Below, one piece after another: positions 42,951 through 51,513 of a stretch of 64,000 bases of DNA. The translations under genes were made by a program, and so were the position numbers. The first letter of the stretch is position 1, and each line of letters begins with the position of its first letter. The notes beneath the pieces are model-generated. The model was not told the DNA's origin. It searched no databases and was given only the letters and a program-made list of their open reading frames with translations. The stretch comes from an uncultured Bacteroides sp. Its GTDB lineage: Bacteria > Bacteroidota > Bacteroidia > Bacteroidales > Bacteroidaceae. The DNA is taken from the NCBI RefSeq assembly GCF_963677945.1, contig NZ_OY782578.1, forward strand, positions 1,364,001-1,428,000. The letters run 5' to 3'.

Positions 42951-44654
42951 TTACTTTCTGTAATAAGCTAACTCTTCAACATCAAATTTGTTGATAAACT
43001 GAGCATGTTTGTCAATTTCACCTTCGGCATATCTTACAAATACATGTGCCGATTCAGTAAATGAGTCACATTTAGAAGCATCCTGTACTAAAAGGTAAGC
43101 CATAACATTATAAGCAGCCATTTCAACCAATCTGCGAGCCATGAAGTCTAGCAATTCCTGATCTTTTGTAGCTACAATCTTTTCAACAGCAGCAGCATAT
43201 TTCTCAGTCATAGCCTTCAGACGGTTACGCAAACCTTCGAATCCCGGAGCAAGAGGCATTGTTTCGTACTCTTTCAGGCGAGTAAGGTAAGTACCATTCG
43301 TTACGTAACGGATAGCAGCTACAACCTGAAGCTGAGTAGTTCCTTCGTAAATACTTGTGATACGTGCATCGCGATAGATACGTTCGCAAGCATAATCTTT
43401 CATGAAACCAGAACCACCGTGAATCTGAATGCAGTCGTAAGCATTCTGATTAGAGAACTCACTACCTATACCTTTAACCAATGGAGTAAAGCAGTCGGCA
43501 AATTTAGAGAAAGTCTTTTGTTCAGTTCTTTCTTCCGGAGTAAGTTTGCGTTCTTTTGAAATATCATCCAGGCATTTGTAAATGTCTACAAAACGAGAAG
43601 TTTCATATAAAAGTGTACGAGATGCATCCAGTTTGGCTTTCATTAATGAAATAATCTCATATACAGCAGGGAATTCAATAATTGCCTTACCAAACTGTTT
43701 ACGATCCTTAGCATAAGCCAAAGCTTCATTGTATGCAGCTTGGGAAATACCTACTGACTGAGCAGCAATACCCAAACGAGCACCGTTCATCAATGCCATA
43801 ACGTATTTAATCAGACCAAGTTTTCGATCACCGCAAAGTTCAGCTTTAGCGTTTTTAAATACCAATTCGCAAGTAGGAGAACCTTTGATACCCATCTTGT
43901 TTTCAATACGACGAACATTTACACCACCGTTTTTCTTGTCGTAAATGAACATTGAAAGACCACGACCATCGTGTGTTCCTTCTTCAGAACGGGCAAGTAC
44001 AAGGTGAATATCTGCATCACCGTTAGTAATGAAACGTTTTACACCGTTCAGGTACCAGCAGTTATCTTTTTCGCAGAAAGAAGCTCTCAGCATTACAGCC
44101 TGAAGGTCGGAACCAGCATCTGGTTCGGTAAGGTCCATAGACATTGTTTCACCTGCGCAAACGCGAGGAATATAACGCATCTTCTGGTCTTCATTACCAA
44201 ACTCATAAAGAGTTTCAGCACAATCCTGCAATCCCCAAAGGTTTTCGAAACCTGCATCACAGGTAGAAACCATGTCGGCTGCCATCATGTAAGGAACAGT
44301 AGAAAAGTTAAGTCCACCAAAACGGCGAGGCATAGCAACACCCATTAAGCCGGCATCTGTTAAAGCCTGAAGGTTAATGGCAGTACCATTTGCATATTTC
44401 ACGCGGTTATTGATAACCTGAGGACCTTCGTGGTCTACATCTTCTGCGTTTGGAGCAATTACTTCCGAACATATTTCGCCTACAATTTCCAGTACCTTAT
44501 CGTAGCTGTCCATTGCGTCCTCGAAATCTACAGGAGCATAATCAAATTTATCTTTGTCAGCATAGTTGCGCTCTTTGAGTTCAACAATTCTCTTCATCAA
44601 TGGATGATTGAGATAATGCTTTAGTTCTGGTGTATCTAAATATAAGTTTGCCAT
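42951..44654 (-). CDS. Acyl-CoA dehydrogenase, long form
   Basis: 567 residues, flavoprotein that introduces the alpha-beta double bond in an acyl-CoA and passes electrons to ETF. FAD-binding motifs TEPDAGSD (about 176-183) and the flavin-binding region with GIKGSPTCELVF (about 255-267) are present, and the catalytic base in IYEGTTQLQ is E437. A C-terminal extension of about 130 residues beyond that point makes it longer than the usual 380-residue enzyme, as in very-long-chain-type relatives. Last gene of the operon with etfB and etfA; four bases separate it from etfA. The chain length and direction of reaction (oxidation or butyrate-type reduction) are not known. Confidence 0.9.
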   Translation of the reverse strand: MANLYLDTPELKHYLNHPLMKRIVELKERNYADKDKFDYAPVDFEDAMDSYDKVLEIVGEICSEVIAPNAEDVDHEGPQVINNRVKYANGTAINLQALTDAGLMGVAMPRRFGGLNFSTVPYMMAADMVSTCDAGFENLWGLQDCAETLYEFGNEDQKMRYIPRVCAGETMSMDLTEPDAGSDLQAVMLRASFCEKDNCWYLNGVKRFITNGDADIHLVLARSEEGTHDGRGLSMFIYDKKNGGVNVRRIENKMGIKGSPTCELVFKNAKAELCGDRKLGLIKYVMALMNGARLGIAAQSVGISQAAYNEALAYAKDRKQFGKAIIEFPAVYEIISLMKAKLDASRTLLYETSRFVDIYKCLDDISKERKLTPEERTEQKTFSKFADCFTPLVKGIGSEFSNQNAYDCIQIHGGSGFMKDYACERIYRDARITSIYEGTTQLQVVAAIRYVTNGTYLTRLKEYETMPLAPGFEGLRNRLKAMTEKYAAAVEKIVATKDQELLDFMARRLVEMAAYNVMAYLLVQDASKCDSFTESAHVFVRYAEGEIDKHAQFINKFDVEELAYYRK

Positions 44655-44658
44655 TTTA

Positions 44659-45678
44659 CTACTTCGAATTTTGTTTATAGTACTTAATCATCTTCGGCAC
44701 AACTTCTTCTACTGTTCCGTTGATAACATAGTCTGCTATTGTGTTGATTGGTGCGTCCGGATCATTATTAATAGAGATAATCATAGAGCTTTCCTGCATA
44801 CCTGCAATGTGCTGAATCTGACCTGAGATACCGCAAGCGATATACAGTTTAGGACGAACGGTTACACCGGTCTGACCAATCTGGCGGTCATGATCTGCAA
44901 ATCCTGCATCAACAGCTGCACGAGAAGCACCAACTTCTCCGTTCAGTACTTTGGCAAGATCGAAAAGTAACTTAAAGTTATCTTTAGAGCCAACACCGTA
45001 ACCTCCGGCTACAACGATAGGAGCTCCTTTAATATTTGTTTTTGATTTTTCTATGTGGCGTTCAATGACCTTTACTACATAGTCAGCATCTGCTACATAT
45101 TTACCTACTTCGTGGCGGATTACTTTTCCTTTATAATCAGCAGAAAGGATCTGTTTTTTCATTACACCTTCACGAACGGTTGCCATCTGTGGGCGGTGTT
45201 CAGGGTTAACAATTGTAGCAACGATGTTACCACCAAAAGCAGGACGGATTTGATAGAGAAGATCTTTATAAACCTTGCCTTCTTTCTTTTCTTCGTGATC
45301 ACCAATCTCGAGAGCAGTACAGTCGGCTGTTAATCCACTGGTTAAAGCTGAAGAAACACGAGGACCAAGGTCGCGACCGATAACAGTTGCTCCCATAAGG
45401 CATATCTGAGGCTTTTCTTCTTTAAATAGGTTTACCAGAACAGAAGTGTGTGGTAATGAAGTGTATGGATAAAGTCCTTCTGCATCGAATACATGCAATT
45501 TGTCTACTCCATAAGGTAATACTTGCTTTTCAATATCGTCTAATTTGTAACCGGCAACAATTGCCTCTAATTGGCATTTTAACTGGTTAGCTAAAGAACG
45601 GCCTTTGGTAAGCAACTCAAGGCTTACGTCGGCAATAATGCCGTCTTCTATTTCGCAATATACAAATAAATTGTTCAT
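44659..45678 (-). CDS. etfA: Electron transfer flavoprotein alpha subunit
   Basis: 339 residues. The N-terminal half carries the ETF alpha/beta fold; the C-terminal half carries the FAD-binding region with RAAVDAGF, the QIGQTGVTVRPKLYIACGISG stretch and NNDPDAPI. It forms the ETF heterodimer with the next gene upstream and accepts electrons from the acyl-CoA dehydrogenase. Middle gene of the operon, 21 bases after etfB. Confidence 0.94.
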   Translation of the reverse strand: MNNLFVYCEIEDGIIADVSLELLTKGRSLANQLKCQLEAIVAGYKLDDIEKQVLPYGVDKLHVFDAEGLYPYTSLPHTSVLVNLFKEEKPQICLMGATVIGRDLGPRVSSALTSGLTADCTALEIGDHEEKKEGKVYKDLLYQIRPAFGGNIVATIVNPEHRPQMATVREGVMKKQILSADYKGKVIRHEVGKYVADADYVVKVIERHIEKSKTNIKGAPIVVAGGYGVGSKDNFKLLFDLAKVLNGEVGASRAAVDAGFADHDRQIGQTGVTVRPKLYIACGISGQIQHIAGMQESSMIISINNDPDAPINTIADYVINGTVEEVVPKMIKYYKQNSK

Positions 45679-45699
45679 TTTTAGTTCTTTCTTTAGTGA

Positions 45700-46572
45700 T
45701 TAACCAATCGTGTGATTTGCCAATAGTTCAACAATAAGATCTTCTACTTCTCTGTCTGAAGCAGAAATAGTTTTACTCTCTTTGGCCTGGAAAACAATGT
45801 TTTGAATTGCTTTAACTTTTGTAGGAGAACCAGAAAGACCACATTGTGCAGTGTCTCCATTTACGTCAGTAACACTCCATTCTGCGAGGTTAAGATAATC
45901 TCTAGTGTCATACAGATCGGTATAATCTAGATTTCCCTGTTGTTTTTCAGTCACAGTTTTAGCATGTTTGTATTTTTGCACATACTTAGCATTGCGAGGG
46001 CGACAAGGAGCAGCAGAACCGTTAACTGTAAGAACAATAGGAAGCGGACCTTCTACTGTTTCAATACCGCCATCAATGTGACGTTTTACAGTAATTCGGC
46101 CGTTTTCTACTTTTTCAATTTCTTCGGCATAGGTAATTTGAGTTAATCCCAGTTTTTCGGCAACCTGAGGACCAACCTGTGCGGTATCACCATCAATAGC
46201 CTGACGACCGCCTATAATTACATCATAATCTTTTATCTTACGTATTGCAGTAGCAAGTGCATAAGAAGTGGCCAACGTATCTGCTCCGGCAAATGCTCTG
46301 TCGGTTAGCAAATAGCCATTATCGGCACCACGATAAAGTCCTTCACGAATAATCTCTGCCGCGCGTCCAGGACCCATGGTCAGAATAGTTACGGTAGAAC
46401 CGGGGTGTGCATCTTTCAATCGGAGCGCTTGCTCAAGGGCATTTAAGTCCTCAGGATTGAAGATGGCCGGAAGTGCCGCACGATTAATAGTTCCGTCGGC
46501 TTTCATGGCATCTTTCCCAACGTTACGTGTGTCGGGAACTTGTTTTGCCAATACAATAATCTTTAAACTCAT
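45700..46572 (-). CDS. etfB: Electron transfer flavoprotein beta subunit
   Basis: 290 residues. The ETF beta signature VLAKQVPDTR sits at the N-terminus, with NPEDLNALEQALRLKD, VILTMGP-like and IGGRQAIDGDTAQVGPQVAE in the middle. It binds the electron-bifurcating or shuttling flavin partner of EtfA. Anaerobic Etf proteins may bifurcate electrons to ferredoxin; I cannot show this from sequence. First gene of the operon with a promoter at 46655-46684. Confidence 0.94.
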   Translation of the reverse strand: MSLKIIVLAKQVPDTRNVGKDAMKADGTINRAALPAIFNPEDLNALEQALRLKDAHPGSTVTILTMGPGRAAEIIREGLYRGADNGYLLTDRAFAGADTLATSYALATAIRKIKDYDVIIGGRQAIDGDTAQVGPQVAEKLGLTQITYAEEIEKVENGRITVKRHIDGGIETVEGPLPIVLTVNGSAAPCRPRNAKYVQKYKHAKTVTEKQQGNLDYTDLYDTRDYLNLAEWSVTDVNGDTAQCGLSGSPTKVKAIQNIVFQAKESKTISASDREVEDLIVELLANHTIG

Positions 46573-46654
46573 GTTATTAATTTTAGTATTAGTATTTTAT
46601 ACACATATAAGTAAGCTAACAAACAGGATGATAACTTGCTGTATAATCAGCCTG

Positions 46655-46684
46655 CAAAATTACTCAAACAGTTGATTCTACAAA
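46655..46684 (-). promoter_or_regulatory. Promoter of the etfB operon
   Basis: Minus strand TTTG (46681-46684), 18 bases, TAATTTTG (46655-46662), followed by C. About 83 bases before the etfB ATG. Confidence 0.6.
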
Positions 46685-46932
46685 ACTTTATTCTTTAAAA
46701 ATGCACAAAAATAGCTCTTATGAGCAAATGAAAAAGTCTGCATTTGTGAATAAATGAAATGAACTATGAATTATTTTTAATTAATATAAAATCTGCTCTA
46801 TGTTAAAAATGAAATAGGAAACAGAATATGAAACATCAATATAATAATGTGATATTATATTTTAATGGTGCTATTTTGATATTATACGGAAAAATAGTGC
46901 TAATGGAATAGGAAAGGTTTCGTCGTTTTTTT

Positions 46933-46940
46933 TATGTTTG
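46933..46940 (+). promoter_or_regulatory. Promoter -7 element of the hybrid kinase gene
   Basis: TATGTTTG followed by C, full consensus, 81 bases before the ATG. No convincing -33. Confidence 0.45.
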
Positions 46941-47020
46941 CATTCTATAAAAGACCAATTTGCTCGCAAAAATACAAATGAAAAGGCTTTTGTAGATAAT
47001 TAATACATAAAACCGCTGCT

Positions 47021-50000
47021 ATGACACAATATAGATTTTTTTACTCTTTTCTTCTTTTTTCCCTCTTTTTCTTAACAAGAATTGAAGCTTTACCTGCCCC
47101 CATTAAAGATTATGTTTTAATTATCAATTCGTATAACGAAGGAAACTTGTGGGCAGAGAAAATTCAGGATAAAATAATTAAATCAATTGATAATAAGAGA
47201 AATATATCTGTCGGCATTGAATATCTTGATAATTGCAGATTCTCTTCCATGAAGGAAGTGTCTTTTAGGGCAGATAGCTTATATAGAGATTATAAACTAA
47301 AGCCTAAAGCTGTTGTTGTAATTGGAGAAGCAGGATGGATTGTTTATCGTAATACACTACCTAAATCCTGGAAAAAAATACCAATTGTGCTTACGTCGGC
47401 TAAGAGATATACTACTTCTATCGAGAATCTTATTTCCGGGAAAGAGATTGATTCTAAAATGCTTATACCCTACAAGGAGGCTACTAAAGGTTTTAATGTA
47501 ACGGGTGTTTTTCATCCTATACACATAAAACAGACCATACAACTGATGAAGAAACTGATGCCTAAAATGACGAAGATAGCATTTATCTCCGATAAAAGGT
47601 ATACCAGTTCTTATAACAGGTTTCTATTTAAATATATAAGAAAGAAATATTTCCCTGATTTAAAGGAAATATCGTTGTGTCAGAAAGATCTTTCTACAAA
47701 TAAGTTGCTAAATTCTTTGTCTGAATTGGATAAAAATACCGGTCTGCTTTATCATGGGTGGTACGAAGATGGTAATACTGGTATTTCTTCAAATAACCGG
47801 ACAGAGAAGATGATTAGCAGCTTTACTGATTTACCGATGTTTGGATTGACTGACTTTGGAGATGATTTAGGAGATTTTGTAGGAGGATATTATTCAACTA
47901 GCGAAGACTATGGAAATAAATCCGGTGAAATTTTAAATATGGTTCTTAATGGTAAGAAAGCTAATGAAATACCTTTCCAGCTAGCTGAATTTCCACACGC
48001 TCATCTGAATTATCGAAATTTAATTCAAGCAGGACTTGACAAAAAATACTTTCCTTCTGATGCTGAATATTTGAACAAACCTGCGAGTTTTTTAGAAGAG
48101 AATGCAATACTTATAATATCTGTTATAAGCATTTTGCTGATTTGTTTTTCTATTCTTTTATCGAAGATATGGTTTTTGAAAAAAGAAAAGAATACAAATG
48201 AAAAAATGAAATTGTTTTTCACAAACATTCTTGATAATATTCCGGTAGCAATATGTGTGAGAGATTTTACTGACAATAAGTTTATCTATTGGAATAAGAG
48301 GATGGAAGATATGACACAGATCAAATCAAAAGATGCAATTGGAAAAACTAATAAGGAATTGTTCTCTCCCGAAATATATAAAAAACATAAGGAAATTGAT
48401 AAAAAACTAATGAAGGAAGGACATTCTGTCAACTATGAACAGGAATTCCTTTCTTCTGATAATAAGTTACATTCTGTTAATATATCTAAGGTTCTTATAA
48501 AAACAGATAAAGCTCCTGCATATATGTTGTTTAGTGGCTGGGATGTTACAGAACTGAAAACGATTCAACGGAAGTTTCAGACAGCAAATAATCAGTTGGC
48601 AATGGTTATGGATGCGGGAGAAATTATTTCCTGGGTATGGGATGTAAGAGTCAGAACAATAACTTTTGACTATGATTATCAGAAAAATGAGGATTATTTA
48701 CCGGAAATGAAAAGTCTGACAAAACCTTTGGAGGATGTACTTTCACTTACTCATCCAGATGATGCAGAACGAGCATTTATAACTTTCAGTAACTTTCTTG
48801 AAGGTAAATCAGATAGAGTTGACCTTGATCTCAGGGTTAATTTTTATGGCAATGGTTACGAATGGTATGAATTGCAAGGTATGGTTACAGAACGTGATAA
48901 AGATGGCTCAATTCTTTTTGTTACTGGATCGGGTAGCAATATAACTAAGAGAAAGCAAACAGAGCAGGCTTTGTTTGAGGCAAAAGAGAAAGCAGAGGAA
49001 TCAAATCGTCTTAAATCGGCTTTTCTGGCAAACATGAGCCACGAGATACGCACTCCTCTGAATGCTATAGTAGGCTTTTCAAGAATTCTGGCAGATATAA
49101 ATAACGGCGAAATGGAAAATCAGTTTGCAGGTATTATTGAAAGCAATAATAATTTATTGCTGCAACTTATTAACGACATTCTCGATCTTTCTAAAATAGA
49201 AGCCGGAACATTGGAATTTGTATATTCTAATGTCGATATAAATACCTTATTTGATGAAATAGAACAATCTTCTGCCATGAAAGTAGATCAGAATGCTGTG
49301 AAAATAGTATTTAAGGATAAATTACCCAGATGTGTTATCCATACAGAGAGAAATCGTTTGTCGCAGGTTATTTCAAACTTTATATCTAATTCCATCAAGT
49401 TTACAGAGCAGGGCAGCATTACATTTGGATATACTTTATCGGAAGAGAAACTACGTTTTTATGTAACAGATACAGGATGTGGCATTCCTGAGAATAAACA
49501 GGGTTCTGTTTTTGATCGTTTTGTAAAGTTGAATACATTTGCTCAGGGCACAGGATTGGGATTGTCTATTTGTGCTTCCATAGTATACAAACTAGGAGGT
49601 GAAATTGGCGTTGAATCGGAAGAGGGAAGAGGTTCTACTTTTTGGTTTACTATTCCTTACAAGCCGGTTGATACAGATGAGGAAGAATATTTCGATGATT
49701 CTGATAAGAAATCTGTGTTGAAAAGTAATGTAGAAAAAGTAACTTTGTTAGTTGCCGAAGACGACAATAGTAACTATAAATTAATGGAAGCTATTCTTGG
49801 CAAAGATTATGAACTTATTCATGCCTGGAATGGTGAAGAAGCTGTAAAGTTATACAATAATCATCAGCCCGATCTGATTCTAACAGATATCAAAATGCCT
49901 GTTATGGATGGATATGAATTAGTTCAAAAGATAAGAATGCATTCAAAGGAGATTCCTGTTATAGCAGTAACAGCTTATGCATCGGAAGAAGACAGAAGCA

Positions 50001-50095
50001 AGATTAGTGAAGGTGGCTTTAGCGATTTCGTGGCCAAACCTATTAACGCTTTGTTACTGAAAGAAAAAATTAGTACTCTGCTGAATATTAGTTAA
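47021..50095 (+). CDS. Hybrid two-component sensor with a fused substrate-binding-like domain
   Basis: 1024 residues. Signal or first membrane segment (about 5-22), a periplasmic domain resembling ABC-type substrate-binding proteins (about 28-340; starts DYVLIINSYNE), a membrane segment (about 361-382), PAS (about 395-515), PAS (about 525-645), HisKA with H674 in NMSHEIRTPL, HATPase_c (ADTG-type motif TDTGCGIPE, GLGLSICASIV), and a C-terminal receiver with EDD and D956 in LTDIKMPV. No AraC-type output domain, unlike the classical Bacteroides hybrid systems. The ligand is probably bound in the periplasm. It lies divergent from etfB with its own promoter. Confidence 0.9.
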   Translation: MTQYRFFYSFLLFSLFFLTRIEALPAPIKDYVLIINSYNEGNLWAEKIQDKIIKSIDNKRNISVGIEYLDNCRFSSMKEVSFRADSLYRDYKLKPKAVVVIGEAGWIVYRNTLPKSWKKIPIVLTSAKRYTTSIENLISGKEIDSKMLIPYKEATKGFNVTGVFHPIHIKQTIQLMKKLMPKMTKIAFISDKRYTSSYNRFLFKYIRKKYFPDLKEISLCQKDLSTNKLLNSLSELDKNTGLLYHGWYEDGNTGISSNNRTEKMISSFTDLPMFGLTDFGDDLGDFVGGYYSTSEDYGNKSGEILNMVLNGKKANEIPFQLAEFPHAHLNYRNLIQAGLDKKYFPSDAEYLNKPASFLEENAILIISVISILLICFSILLSKIWFLKKEKNTNEKMKLFFTNILDNIPVAICVRDFTDNKFIYWNKRMEDMTQIKSKDAIGKTNKELFSPEIYKKHKEIDKKLMKEGHSVNYEQEFLSSDNKLHSVNISKVLIKTDKAPAYMLFSGWDVTELKTIQRKFQTANNQLAMVMDAGEIISWVWDVRVRTITFDYDYQKNEDYLPEMKSLTKPLEDVLSLTHPDDAERAFITFSNFLEGKSDRVDLDLRVNFYGNGYEWYELQGMVTERDKDGSILFVTGSGSNITKRKQTEQALFEAKEKAEESNRLKSAFLANMSHEIRTPLNAIVGFSRILADINNGEMENQFAGIIESNNNLLLQLINDILDLSKIEAGTLEFVYSNVDINTLFDEIEQSSAMKVDQNAVKIVFKDKLPRCVIHTERNRLSQVISNFISNSIKFTEQGSITFGYTLSEEKLRFYVTDTGCGIPENKQGSVFDRFVKLNTFAQGTGLGLSICASIVYKLGGEIGVESEEGRGSTFWFTIPYKPVDTDEEEYFDDSDKKSVLKSNVEKVTLLVAEDDNSNYKLMEAILGKDYELIHAWNGEEAVKLYNNHQPDLILTDIKMPVMDGYELVQKIRMHSKEIPVIAVTAYASEEDRSKISEGGFSDFVAKPINALLLKEKISTLLNIS

Positions 50096-50146
50096 GCAAG
50101 GTGGAATGATAAAAGACACTATTGGATTGCGGCTAGATTACAAAAC

Positions 50147-50187
50147 AAAAAGGTTCGGATAGTATAGAAAACTACCCGAACCTTTTT
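50147..50187. terminator. Bidirectional terminator between hybrid kinase and C1 peptidase
   Basis: A 17-base stem (50147-50163 with 50171-50187, one mismatch), arms beginning AAAAAGGTTCGG. It is flanked by A and T runs on both sides, so both convergent genes can use it. Confidence 0.88.
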
Positions 50188-50224
50188 ATTTCTTAATAGA
50201 AGAAAATATCTTCAATCGCGAATA

Positions 50225-51415
50225 TTACAACTTAATACCAAGCTTGTCAGCAATCTCTTTAGGAAGAGCATTTTTGTGAACAAGGATGTTTATGGTTTTA
50301 TACTTAACAAATGCTTTAGAAGCATACCAGGTACCTTTGTACTTGTTGTCAGTTCCCCATGAATTCTTTACCATATAGTAATCTTTTCCGTTCTGGTCTT
50401 TTGCAATGCCGTAGATAAGCATACCGTGATCGTCTGTTGTTTCCCAGTTGTCAAAGCCTTCCTGACGCATTTTCTGAGTAATCTCTTTCTCAGGTCTTGG
50501 TTTAGCAGTCAGTTCCTTGTTTTTTTCTTCTTTAGTTAAGCCTGTCCAGCGAGCCATGTCTGATCCGCTTAAATCAGCAGTTTTAATTTCTTCAGGAACT
50601 ACAGCAATACCGTTGCGGGTAAATCCTGTTTCGCTAACATCGCTTCCCCATGCAACAGTGTATCCGTTGTTTACAGCATTATCAATAACTGCCATAAATT
50701 CATCTAAAGGCAAGTTATATGATTCACCATTACGCCAGTTGTCCTGAATCTCAAGAGCAAACTGAGTATAGAATTTGTGATGAGTATATGAAGTAATTGA
50801 AACATAGTCGTCAGCATTCAATTCCAGTTCTCTGGCAAATGCTTTGGCATCGTATTTCTTTCCGTTATAATTGAAATATTCAGGACGTGCGCCAAGGTAG
50901 TTGCTAACCACAGCATCAAAACCTCTTTTCCATACCGGAGTAAGTTTCTTTAAGGTACTTTTTGCAATAGCATCAAGATATCCTTTCATTACAGCATCCA
51001 GTTCGTTGTGAACAGGAAGAGAGTCACCATAATGCAATCCGGTCATGGCTTCCTGTGGCTCTAGTCCATAGTTTTTCAGGCAGTACATTACATCATAAAA
51101 GCTACCTCCAGGTCCGAATGAACCTTCACTGTGAAGACGAACATATTTTTCGGCACGGTCTTCCATTGTGTGGTGTACAATATACATTTCAGAAAGGTCA
51201 TAAGTACCTTTGCCTTTGCGAAGTAATTCCGATTCAAGGAATGCTGCACCCGAGAAGCTCCAACATGTACTTGAACGGTTCTGGTTCTTGATAGATGTTA
51301 TAGGGTTTTCTTTTACTGTAGTGAAGACAAATCCTTCCTCTTTCTTCGCTTTTTCTTTCGCCGAAATACTAAAACAGAGGGCGGAAAAAAGAACAATACT
51401 AATAATCTTTTTCAT
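50225..51415 (-). CDS. Exported C1-family cysteine peptidase (aminopeptidase C-like)
   Basis: 396 residues with a signal peptide (about 1-19, cut near ISAKE). Papain-fold catalytic residues: C51 in SSTCWSFSG, H330 in DDHGMLIYG and N351 in VKNSWG. The middle region is longer than in papain and resembles bleomycin hydrolase/aminopeptidase C. It probably cleaves peptides in the periplasm or outer membrane. Stand-alone gene with a TAnnTTTG promoter element at 51447-51454. Confidence 0.88.
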   Translation of the reverse strand: MKKIISIVLFSALCFSISAKEKAKKEEGFVFTTVKENPITSIKNQNRSSTCWSFSGAAFLESELLRKGKGTYDLSEMYIVHHTMEDRAEKYVRLHSEGSFGPGGSFYDVMYCLKNYGLEPQEAMTGLHYGDSLPVHNELDAVMKGYLDAIAKSTLKKLTPVWKRGFDAVVSNYLGARPEYFNYNGKKYDAKAFARELELNADDYVSITSYTHHKFYTQFALEIQDNWRNGESYNLPLDEFMAVIDNAVNNGYTVAWGSDVSETGFTRNGIAVVPEEIKTADLSGSDMARWTGLTKEEKNKELTAKPRPEKEITQKMRQEGFDNWETTDDHGMLIYGIAKDQNGKDYYMVKNSWGTDNKYKGTWYASKAFVKYKTINILVHKNALPKEIADKLGIKL

Positions 51416-51446
51416 AAAATCTACTTATATTTATTTATATTTTAGG

Positions 51447-51454
51447 CAAAGATA
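51447..51454 (-). promoter_or_regulatory. Promoter -7 element of the C1 peptidase gene
   Basis: Minus strand TATCTTTG followed by C, 32 bases before the ATG. Confidence 0.52.
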
Positions 51455-51513
51455 AGTAATGGAGAATTAAAAAATATTATATTTGTTAATAATTTCAGAT
51501 AAATTAAAGACGC

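Larger units (their letters stand above)
46573..47020. other. Divergent gap between etfB and the hybrid kinase
   Basis: 448 bases, very AT-rich. It holds the etfB promoter (46655-46684) and a -7 element for the kinase gene (46933-46940). I saw no coding frame and no other structured element. Confidence 0.5.
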
